Assembly: GCA_030628155.1 (NCBI GenBank)
Contig: DAOVRL010000147.1
Coordinates: 1 to 11,144 of the forward strand
Source of the DNA: DAOVRL01 sp023128595
GTDB taxonomy: Bacteria; Planctomycetota; Phycisphaerae; Sedimentisphaerales; Anaerobacaceae
Direction of reading: 5' to 3'
Length of the DNA: 11,144 nt
This document shows positions 5,091 through 11,144 of this stretch, piece after piece. The notes under the pieces were generated by a model. It was not told the origin of the DNA and did no database searches. It worked only from the letters and a program-made list of their open reading frames with translations. Both the position numbers and the translations under genes were made by a program. How positions within the stretch are numbered: the stretch's first letter is position 1; each line of letters starts with the position of its first letter.

Positions 5091-6244
5091 GGGATGTGAT
5101 TGCGATGGTTGGGATTATATCGCAGCCTGATACACGGAAGAAACTGGAAATACTCAGCGCTGATTCGCAGTACGACTTAGCGTGCGCGTGCAGCGCCAAC
5201 AAAGACGAGCACCGCACTCGAAGCAGCGACGGGCGATGGGTATATCCGGTAACTCTGCCGAACGGCGGCAAGAGCACGCTGTTCAAGACGCTAATCTCGA
5301 ACATCTGCACGAACGACTGCAAATATTGTCCGCTGAGGCAGCAGGAGGATGTCCGCAGATGCAGCCTTGGCGTGGCCGAAACCGCTAAGGTATTTCTGGA
5401 TTACTATAATCGGCGCAAGGTTTTCGGGCTGTTTCTAAGCTCCGGGGTCATAGGATCGGCTGATGCGACGATGGACAAGCTCAACGGCGTAGCGAGGTTG
5501 CTGCGGAAAAAGCACGGCTTCAAGGGATATATTCATCTCAAGGTAATTCCCGGGGCGAGCGACGCGGCGGTAGAAGAAGCGGTTTCGCTTGCCAGCGCGG
5601 TATCGCTCAATATCGAGACGCCCGGGGCGAAGAACCTGGCGAAGCTCTCGAACAAGAAGAGGTACATCGAGGATATTATCGACCCGATCAAGCTCATCAG
5701 CAGGCTAACCGGCAAGGGGACGAAATACCAGAGGGTCAAGCAGACCACGCAGTTTATCGTGGGGGCGGCAGGGGAGTCGGACGCGGAAATCGTCAAATAT
5801 ATGTTCGGCCTGTATGAGCGATTAGGAATGCACAGGGTATATTTCAGCGCCTATCAGATGGGATTGGGGGATGACTCTATCGCCGCCGAACAAGCAGGCC
5901 GCCAAAGCCCGGCGGATGTGTTCACGCGCGAACACCGGCTGTACCAGGTGGATTTCCTGCTCCGCAAATATGGGTTCAAAGAGTCAGATATCGTTCTCGA
6001 TACGAACGATAACCTGTCGTTGACCACGGATCCGAAGGAAGCGTGGGCTCTCGGACATTCTGAGAAGTTCCCGGTGGATGTAAACCGGGCGTCGAGACGG
6101 TCGCTTCTGCAGGTGCCGGGGCTTGGGCCGATTACGGTCAAGCGGATTCTGGAGCGGCGCAAGCAAGGGCGCCTCAAGAACATCGAAGATATTGGCAAGG
6201 TCGGGGTTCGACTGAGAAAAGCGGAAGACTACGTCACTTTTTAG
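5087..6244 (+). CDS. Radical SAM protein, putative DNA modification/repair type, with C-terminal helix-hairpin-helix
   Basis: This 385-residue protein carries the radical SAM iron-sulfur motif C74-x3-C78-x2-C81 (CTNDCKYC). A conserved N-terminal block precedes it: KLEILSADSQYDLACACS with C33 and C35. The barrel follows (FGLFLSSGVIGSADATM, IHLKVIPGA, LNIETPG, MHRVYFSAYQ). At the C-terminus (about 330-385) a helix-hairpin-helix is present (VNRASRRSLLQVPGLGPITVKRI), a DNA-binding fold. The combination matches the family annotated as putative DNA modification/repair radical SAM protein (TIGR03916 as I recall it). That family is usually encoded beside a DUF4130 protein or a uracil-DNA-glycosylase-like partner; neither is in this window. 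The start is GTG 5087 with AGGGA six bases upstream, overlapping the TerB stop; ATG 5105 is an alternative. The reaction is unknown for the family. Confidence 0.88.
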   Translation: MRDVIAMVGIISQPDTRKKLEILSADSQYDLACACSANKDEHRTRSSDGRWVYPVTLPNGGKSTLFKTLISNICTNDCKYCPLRQQEDVRRCSLGVAETAKVFLDYYNRRKVFGLFLSSGVIGSADATMDKLNGVARLLRKKHGFKGYIHLKVIPGASDAAVEEAVSLASAVSLNIETPGAKNLAKLSNKKRYIEDIIDPIKLISRLTGKGTKYQRVKQTTQFIVGAAGESDAEIVKYMFGLYERLGMHRVYFSAYQMGLGDDSIAAEQAGRQSPADVFTREHRLYQVDFLLRKYGFKESDIVLDTNDNLSLTTDPKEAWALGHSEKFPVDVNRASRRSLLQVPGLGPITVKRILERRKQGRLKNIEDIGKVGVRLRKAEDYVTF

Positions 6245-6254
6245 GCCCTTACAA

Positions 6255-8333
6255 ATGAAAGCATTAAGCTGGGTCATTGTGCTCATTCTACTTATTTGCT
6301 CAGTTGTGTTAGAGGGGCAAGAACTGCAAGCCAAACAGGTCCGGTCCGAGCGTCCCTATTGGGCCGAGGCGATGGCGAAGGTGCATTCGAAGTTCTCGGG
6401 GGAGAAGAGGACCTTTGCGCATTTCGGCGACTCGATCACGGTTACTATGGCGTTCTGGACGCCGTTATTGTATTCGCGCAAGAACGCCCCGGCCCAAATG
6501 GAGCAGGCATACGAGCTGGTGGCCGGATACCTCAAGAAAGAGTGCTGGCGAGACTGGAAAGGCGGGCAATTCGGCAACACCGGCATGATGACGATTCGCT
6601 GGGCGCACGAGAATATCGACACCTGGCTCAAACGGTTGGACCCGGAAGTCGCCCTGATTATGTTCGGCACAAACGACCTCAATTCCGTACCCCTGAAAGA
6701 GTATAAGGAGAAAACGCGGCAGGTCGTTGGGAAATGCCTGGATAACGGAACGGTTGTGATACTCAGCACAATTCCCCCTCGGCATAGGATGGCCGAGAAG
6801 GCCGCCCTTTATGCCGAGGCTCTGCGTCAGATCGCCCGCGATATGAAGGTCCCGCTTACCGATTTTCACTCTGAGATTCTCAAACGCAGGCCCGATGACT
6901 GGGACGGCGCGATGGACAAATTCTCGCAGTACGCCGGATACGATGTCCCCACACTGCTGGCCCGCGACGGAGTCCATCCCAGCCATCCGAAGGAGTATCG
7001 AAGCGATTACTCTGCCGAGGCGCTTAGGTGCTGCGGCTTTTCCCTGCGGAACTATCTGACCTTGATGAAGTACGCCGAGGTGCTCAAGACCCTTGAGATG
7101 GTTTCGCCGGCGAAAGGTAAAACCAATGCAGTCAGGCGGGAACCGGTTCAAACCGGTCTGATCAATCCGCCGAGCCGACCCTGGTTTCCCAAAGCGCCTG
7201 CCCTTCCAAGGCCCAAAGGGCAGGTGATAGAGGTCTCGAACGCCCAAGAGCTAATCCGGGCGCTCGATGAGGTTAAAGCCGGGGGAACAATCTTCTTGGC
7301 CGACGGCCACTATATGATGCCCCATTTCATCGAGATCAAGACCGACAACGTCTCGCTCCGCAGCGCATCGGGCTATCGTGAGCGAGTAGTAATCGACGGG
7401 GCCGCCAGTCGAGATGGGGAGCTGATCTGGATCACATCGTGCTCCGGCGTAACGATTGCCGATTTGACCATCCGGAACATCAAGTGGAACGGATTCAAAA
7501 TCAACTCCCAGACCAACGTTCAGGAGCTGACAATCTACAACTGCATCATCCATAATATCTGGCAGCGCGGCGTCAAAGGCGTTAAGGTGCCGAAAGCCAA
7601 CCGCGAGGCGGTTCGTCCGAAAGGGTCTCGCGTGCAATACTGTCTGTTTTACAACGATCGGCCGAAGCGCCTGAGCGACGATACGCACGATATCGCCGGC
7701 GGAAACTACGTCGGCGGCATCGATGTGATGTACCCCAAAAACTGGGTGATCAGCGATAACGTTTTTGTTGGCATAAATGGAAGGACCCGTGAGGCGCGAG
7801 GGGCCATCTTTATCTGGCACGATGCGCAGGACTGCGTTATCGAGCGCAACATCATTATCAATTGCGACGCCGGTATCTGCCTCGGGAATCCCCATCGGCC
7901 GGAGGATATACGCATCCACTGCACAGGCTGCGTCGTTCGGAATAATTTTGTTACCGGGGCTACCGAAGGCGGCATCGTGCCCGTATATACGAAGGATTGC
8001 CGGATTCTCAACAACACTATTTATGAGCGCGACAGTCGCATGGGCCGCCTGATTCGGACTGTCTTCGCCAACGATGGATTGCTCATCGCCAACAACTTAG
8101 TCAGCGGGCCGAAGATAAGAAACGAGTCGGACAGTGATATCAGGTTTGTTAACAACCTCCAAAAGGATCTTGCCGGCGCTTTTGTCAATCCGTCCCAAGG
8201 CGACCTGCACCTGACGAGCCGGGCCGGTGAGGCCATCGACAAAGGTGTGAAATTGCCCGAAGTGACCAGTGACATAGACGGCCAGACCCGCGGCGAAAAA
8301 CCCGACATCGGGGCCGACGAGCTAAGCCCATGA
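6255..8333 (+). CDS. Exported SGNH/GDSL hydrolase fused to a right-handed beta-helix domain
   Basis: This 692-residue protein begins with a signal peptide (about residues 1-26: MKALSW and a long hydrophobic core). Residues 50-275 form an SGNH hydrolase with all four blocks: HFGDSIT (S60), GNTG (G107 or G110), FGTND (N140) and DGVHPS (D238, H241), so the catalytic set is complete. From about 325 to the end is a right-handed parallel beta-helix: SNAQELIRALDEVKAGGTIFLADG, VVIDGAA, then repeated N-rich coils such as NCIIHNIW, DNVFVGING, RNIIINCDAGI, NNFVTGA, NNTIYE and NNLVSG. It ends with KPDIGADELSP, common at the end of such secreted proteins. A plausible role is deacetylation plus cleavage of an acetylated polysaccharide outside the cytoplasm. 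Esterase activity is well supported; lyase or hydrolase activity of the helix is inference. It starts 10 bases after the radical SAM gene, with only a weak ribosome site. Confidence 0.88.
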   Translation: MKALSWVIVLILLICSVVLEGQELQAKQVRSERPYWAEAMAKVHSKFSGEKRTFAHFGDSITVTMAFWTPLLYSRKNAPAQMEQAYELVAGYLKKECWRDWKGGQFGNTGMMTIRWAHENIDTWLKRLDPEVALIMFGTNDLNSVPLKEYKEKTRQVVGKCLDNGTVVILSTIPPRHRMAEKAALYAEALRQIARDMKVPLTDFHSEILKRRPDDWDGAMDKFSQYAGYDVPTLLARDGVHPSHPKEYRSDYSAEALRCCGFSLRNYLTLMKYAEVLKTLEMVSPAKGKTNAVRREPVQTGLINPPSRPWFPKAPALPRPKGQVIEVSNAQELIRALDEVKAGGTIFLADGHYMMPHFIEIKTDNVSLRSASGYRERVVIDGAASRDGELIWITSCSGVTIADLTIRNIKWNGFKINSQTNVQELTIYNCIIHNIWQRGVKGVKVPKANREAVRPKGSRVQYCLFYNDRPKRLSDDTHDIAGGNYVGGIDVMYPKNWVISDNVFVGINGRTREARGAIFIWHDAQDCVIERNIIINCDAGICLGNPHRPEDIRIHCTGCVVRNNFVTGATEGGIVPVYTKDCRILNNTIYERDSRMGRLIRTVFANDGLLIANNLVSGPKIRNESDSDIRFVNNLQKDLAGAFVNPSQGDLHLTSRAGEAIDKGVKLPEVTSDIDGQTRGEKPDIGADELSP

Positions 8334-8389
8334 ACCCGGCATAAGGCCGATAGCTTAGTGTCCTGTTGATCGTGATTCGATGAGTCGTC

Positions 8390-8417
8390 ATTGCGAGGCC
8401 TGAAAGGCCGCGGCAAT
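8390..8417. repeat. REP-like palindrome (ATTGCGAGGCCT...GGCAAT type)
   Basis: ATTGC (8390-8394) pairs with GCAAT (8413-8417), and GGCCT pairs with AGGCC across a GAA loop, with a short mismatched segment between. The framing CATTGCGAG...GCAATCTC is a pattern seen in dispersed palindromic repeats of many bacteria. Only one copy is in this window. Confidence 0.5.
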
Positions 8418-8509
8418 CTCTATTTAGCATGCGGTTTTACCGCAGCCTCTCACTCATAAAATCACACTTGACAGAACACAAGAATTCCTAATGATAAGAC
8501 AAGATATGA

Positions 8510-8557
8510 AAAACAGTGTTAATCCGTGTCTAAAAAACTGTGTGAATCCGTGCTGAA
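8510..8557. repeat. Pair of imperfect 24-bp direct repeats
   Basis: Two adjacent copies (8510-8533 and 8534-8557) share AAAAC, then TGT and AATCCGTG in the same positions. They differ at several bases. The function is unknown; they are probably a decayed dispersed repeat. Confidence 0.5.
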
Positions 8558-8615
8558 CAACAGAATCGGTCGGTTTATGTAATTTATTTTGTGGATGGTT
8601 TTGGGAGAAGCCGCT

Positions 8616-9332
8616 ATGGATTGGGTTTTCTTTTTCACGAACCCGGCGTTGTTTATCTTCGTGCTTATCGTATCATTCGTTGTTGTCAGGATTGGGGCGA
8701 TTGCGTTTCAACTGACCGGGCTCGAGTGGTCGTTGGCGAAGTTTCAGGCGCTGTCGTGCTTTACATCGACCGGTTTTACTACCAAAGAAGCGGAGCTGAT
8801 TACGGGCGACCCGCGAAGACGGCGCATTGCCTCGGTCCTGATCGTGCTCGGTCACGCCGGGCTTGTTACTCTGATAGCGACTTTCGCCAATACGCTGAAC
8901 CCGCGGATGATATCGGGCACCATAGAAACCACTTTTTGGCGATTCGTGCTGGCATTGGCGAATTTGGCGCTCCTCGTCGCTGCCATATACGTCATTTACA
9001 GACTTTTTACGAACACCAAATTCGCTCGCAAATTAACGAACGTTTTGAGAAAGCGGATCATAAAGAAGGATATCATCAAGTCCGTTTCCGTCGAAGAGCT
9101 CGTGGTGGCGACCGCCGGCTATGGAGTCTCCAGGATTAAGATCCGCGAGAAGCACCCGCTGCTGGACAAGAAACTCTCCGAATCCGACCTTAGAAAGGAC
9201 GACATCACGGTCCTGGCCATCATCCGCGGCCACAAGACCATGCCGAACCCCCGCGCCAACGCAAAAATCCTCCCCGGCGACGAATTAATATGCTTCGGAA
9301 AGTTAGGCGGCATAAGAAAGAAATTCGCGTGA
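8616..9332 (+). CDS. Three-helix membrane protein with C-terminal TrkA-C (RCK_C) domain
   Basis: This 238-residue protein has three predicted membrane helices (about 11-32, 71-93 and 107-131). Between the first two lies ALSCFTSTGFTTKEAELI, resembling the TTGF pore loop of TrkH/KtrB potassium transporters. A basic segment (RKLTNVLRKRIIKKD) leads into an RCK_C domain (about 160-233): VSRIKIREKHPLLDKKLSESDLRKDDITVLAIIRG and AKILPGDELICFGK, the fold that binds regulatory ligands in potassium channels and transporters. Such proteins are usually annotated only as TrkA-C domain proteins. A role in ion transport is inferred from the domain and the pore-like motif, and transport by three helices would need an oligomer. 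The frame is open from TTG 8589, but ATG 8616 is preferred because GGGAGAAG (8603-8610) lies just upstream and the first helix follows directly. Confidence 0.8.
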   Translation: MDWVFFFTNPALFIFVLIVSFVVVRIGAIAFQLTGLEWSLAKFQALSCFTSTGFTTKEAELITGDPRRRRIASVLIVLGHAGLVTLIATFANTLNPRMISGTIETTFWRFVLALANLALLVAAIYVIYRLFTNTKFARKLTNVLRKRIIKKDIIKSVSVEELVVATAGYGVSRIKIREKHPLLDKKLSESDLRKDDITVLAIIRGHKTMPNPRANAKILPGDELICFGKLGGIRKKFA

Positions 9333-9408
9333 GCCCGCATTTCCTGCGAGGCTAAGGAACGATTTATGAGAAATCTCAACTTAAGGACAATATCAGCAGG
9401 AGTGGCAG

Positions 9409-10413
9409 GTGGGGACCATTGAGCAAGGCGTAAAGCAGGCGGTTGAGAACTGTCTAAGAGTCAAAGCAGGCGAGAACGCACTGGTCATTACGGATACTCA
9501 GACCATCGAAATCGGCTCGGCGCTCAAAGCGGCCATAGAGAAGGTCGCCGGTGAAACTCAGTTCTTCGTGATGGAGGATTTCGGCCAAAGACCGATCGAC
9601 TTCCCACAAGACATCGAAAACGCCATCAAGCTCGCAGACCTCAGCATCTATGCCGCCCAGGGAGCCGAGGGAGAGCTGCAAACCTTCCGAATGCCGATGC
9701 TAAAAGCCATCGAAGCCAATCCCAGGCTCAGGCACGCCCACATGATTGGAATTACCCCGCAGATTATGACCGACGGGATGTGCAGCGATTACAACCAGAT
9801 CCAGCGAATCAGCAGGCTCGTTTACGATAAGGTTAAGAGCGCGTGCGAGATTCGCGTGATGACTGAGAGAGGCTGTGATTTTACAGCCCAGTTCAGCCCG
9901 GAACTCAAATGGATCGTCAGCGACGGCCATATCGCGCCGGGCCATTGGATGAACCTTCCTGATGGCGAGGTCTTTACCTCCCCGGTCAATGTCAACGGCA
10001 CAGTCGTTATCGACGGCTGTCTTGGCGATTACTTCACCGAAAGATACGCTTCTCTGCAGGATACCCCCGTTCGCATAGAGATTGAGAACGCCAGGGCGAT
10101 AAGGCAAAGCCTCCAATGTGACAATGACCAACTCCTGAGAGAATTCACCAAATACCTTTTTGAAAACGACCAAAACAGCAGCCGGGTGGGTGAATTCGCC
10201 ATCGGTACCAATACCGGCCTGACGGAGCTGATCTACAATCTACTTCAAGATGAGAAGTTCCCCGGCGTGCATATCGCGTTCGGCAGCCCCTTACCCGGCA
10301 AAACCGGTGCTAAGTGGGACAGCAAAGCCCACATAGACGGCGTCATCAAAAATCCCACCATCCACGTCGATGGCGAAATGCTGATGAACAAGGGCCAATT
10401 TCACCTTGAATGA
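9409..10413 (+). CDS. M29-type metallo-aminopeptidase (AmpT/AmpS/PepS family)
   Basis: This 334-residue soluble protein matches peptidase family M29, dimeric two-metal aminopeptidases that remove N-terminal residues from peptides. The recognisable blocks are NLPDGEVFTSPV (E187), RVGEFAIGTNTG (E262), VHIAFG (H288) and KAHIDGVI (H308, D310), which supply the metal-ligand glutamates, histidines and aspartate. The protein is shorter than the classical members of about 400 residues, with differences mostly in the N-terminal domain; this fits the compact subgroup seen in many bacteria. The start is GTG 9409, with AGGAG (9398-9402) six bases upstream. A separate 18-codon ORF (9366-9422) overlaps this start in another frame. 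The gene follows the TrkA-C gene by 76 bases and may share its transcript, though no functional link is evident. Confidence 0.87.
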   Translation: MGTIEQGVKQAVENCLRVKAGENALVITDTQTIEIGSALKAAIEKVAGETQFFVMEDFGQRPIDFPQDIENAIKLADLSIYAAQGAEGELQTFRMPMLKAIEANPRLRHAHMIGITPQIMTDGMCSDYNQIQRISRLVYDKVKSACEIRVMTERGCDFTAQFSPELKWIVSDGHIAPGHWMNLPDGEVFTSPVNVNGTVVIDGCLGDYFTERYASLQDTPVRIEIENARAIRQSLQCDNDQLLREFTKYLFENDQNSSRVGEFAIGTNTGLTELIYNLLQDEKFPGVHIAFGSPLPGKTGAKWDSKAHIDGVIKNPTIHVDGEMLMNKGQFHLE

Positions 10414-10870
10414 ACCACTTGGGCCGCTCTTAGCCGGAAAAAACCGTGTCCCCCATTGAAATAAAAAGCTCCCGGGTGGCATCCTCAAACTCGTTTGCGC
10501 GTGCAAAGCCGCAATCCCACCCATCGGGTGGCATCGTCAAACTCGTTTGGGCGTGCAAAGCCGCAATCCCACCCATCGGGTGGCATCGTCAAACTCGTTT
10601 GGGCGTGCTATAACGCCCTCATTGCGATGAGCCCTGCTGATTCGCCCCGGCGCGCCGTGCGCTTGTCAACCGAACATCGGACCACTGTAGAACCTCTGGA
10701 TTTGGTATAACTGCTCTTTGAAAAGTCCATAAATGGGACAGCTTTGGTGAATTTTTGAGGTGGATAATGATCAATGAATTCAAGATCAGGCAAACTTTCA
10801 TCGGATTATTGCTTCATTGAGAGACATTCTCTGTAATCACAAGGGCAGGGGGGCCACAAAGAATAAGATA
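10414..10870. other. Gene-free region with tandem repeats next to a transposase end
   Basis: About 460 bases lie between the aminopeptidase stop and the transposase stop. The left half holds the 52-bp tandem array. The right half (10609-10870) is lower in GC and shows no protein-like ORF; it probably includes the terminal region of the insertion sequence whose transposase enters from the right, but no inverted end could be matched because the other end lies outside. Confidence 0.5.
10474..10608. repeat. 52-bp tandem repeat, 2.6 copies
   Basis: Unit 1 is 10474-10525, unit 2 is 10526-10577 (two base differences from unit 1), and a 31-base partial third copy is 10578-10608 (identical to unit 2 over its length). 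Each unit begins GGGTGGCATC and ends CCCACCCATC. At each junction CCACCC-ATC-GGGTGG makes a 6-bp palindrome (10517-10531 and 10569-10583). The 52-base period is not a multiple of three, which argues against coding. Confidence 0.92.
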
Positions 10871-11144
10871 CTACGCAACATCTTTTAGCCGATAGCCAGT
10901 AGTGCGAGTTTCCCGGAAAAGATGTTGTTCGATATTACCAGGCACTGTCTTTGCATCACGCTTCGGCTTCTCCGGCTTTTTCTCATAATAAACATCATCA
11001 GGTCGAAGACCATCCAATGTCATGTGTGGTCGCCAGATGTTATACCAATATTGAAACTCTTTACACAGCATGGTCAAGTGATCGAATCCTTTAATGATCG
11101 GAAGTCGTTTCAGCCATTCGTATTTCAGGGTCTTATAGAAGTCA
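10871..11144 (-). CDS. Transposase, integrase-core (rve/DDE) family, C-terminal part, cut by the window edge
   Basis: The minus-strand frame is open from the window edge (11144) to TAG at 10871-10873, giving about 90 residues of the C-terminus. It contains LKYEWLKRLP, then FQYWYNIWRPHMTLDGLRPDDVYY, the typical end of rve-fold transposases (the NxxRPHxxLxGxxP block). A basic tail rich in lysine follows and the protein ends GYRLKDVA. The catalytic Asp and Glu residues would lie upstream, outside the window, so completeness cannot be judged. The start codon is not in the window; the internal ATG at 11077 is not a plausible start because the homology extends beyond it. The exact IS family (IS3- or IS481-like) cannot be fixed from this part. 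Confidence 0.85.
   Translation of the reverse strand, partial: DFYKTLKYEWLKRLPIIKGFDHLTMLCKEFQYWYNIWRPHMTLDGLRPDDVYYEKKPEKPKRDAKTVPGNIEQHLFRETRTTGYRLKDVA

Larger units (their letters stand above)
8334..8615. other. Repeat-containing intergenic region
   Basis: About 280 bases lie between the SGNH/beta-helix gene and the TrkA-C membrane protein. The region holds a REP-like palindrome, a small GCGGT-TTT-ACCGC hairpin (8431-8443) without a T tract, and a pair of 24-base direct repeats. No ORF with coding character was seen. TTTATGTAAT (8574-8583) could be part of a promoter for the next gene, but no convincing -35 is present. Confidence 0.5.

Noticed and set aside
6465..7247. 260-residue minus-strand ORF
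   Set aside because: It lies wholly antisense to the SGNH/beta-helix gene, has no recognisable domain, and long antisense frames are expected in GC-rich coding DNA.
8589..8615. TTG 8589 as start of the TrkA-C membrane protein
   Set aside because: There is no ribosome site before it, while ATG 8616 has GGGAGAAG upstream and begins directly at the first membrane helix.
10474..10608. CRISPR-like array
   Set aside because: The 52-bp units are directly contiguous with no variable spacers, and no cas gene is present.
10495..10710. 71-residue ORF through the tandem repeat
   Set aside because: It runs through 52-base repeats that shift frame each copy, has low-complexity composition, no ribosome site and no family resemblance.

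Overview
The window looks like a chromosomal fragment of a Planctomycetota bacterium, most plausibly of the Phycisphaerae/Sedimentisphaerales type. This is inferred from gene content and style, not from a marker gene. The clues are a short CxC...CxxC zinc ribbon on a rhomboid-type protein, a two-gene ECF sigma/anti-sigma unit, a secreted SGNH-hydrolase/beta-helix protein ending in PDIGADE, frequent GTG and TTG starts, and families of short palindromic intergenic repeats. All recognisable genes are on the + strand except a transposase fragment at the right edge.

Left part (1-3860): a hairpin, then the C-terminal remnant of a rhomboid protein fused to a zinc ribbon. Next comes a close-packed run: ECF sigma factor, zinc-binding two-helix anti-sigma factor, a UPF0145 (YbjQ-like) protein, a short NfeD protein and an SPFH/paraslipin protein, closed by a hairpin terminator at 3823-3856. 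The natural reading is an envelope-stress unit: the anti-sigma factor holds the sigma factor at the membrane, and the NfeD/SPFH pair organises membrane microdomains. Two translation-start oddities sit here. A 13-codon leader ORF with a strong Shine-Dalgarno overlaps the TTG start of the sigma gene (TTGA). Before the UPF0145 gene there are 2.5 tandem copies of a 66-bp unit, each carrying a ribosome site, an ATG and a palindrome.

Middle part (3861-8333): a gap of about 320 bp with only doubtful tiny ORFs, then a two-domain TerB-like protein whose stop overlaps (GTGA) the start of a radical SAM protein of the putative DNA modification/repair type with a C-terminal helix-hairpin-helix. Ten bases later begins a 692-residue exported protein combining a complete SGNH esterase domain with a right-handed beta-helix, probably acting on polysaccharide.

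Right part (8334-11144): a repeat-bearing gap, a three-helix membrane protein with a TrkA-C (RCK_C) domain and a TrkH-like FTSTGFTT motif, an M29-type aminopeptidase, an array of 52-bp tandem repeats, and the C-terminal part of a minus-strand rve/DDE transposase cut by the window edge.

No rRNA, tRNA, CRISPR array, riboswitch or clear phage module was seen. No complete novel system is evident. The most unusual signals are the duplicated start-site cassette (1840-2002), the leader ORF of the sigma gene, and the compact TerB/radical SAM pair that lacks the usual partner of this radical SAM family.
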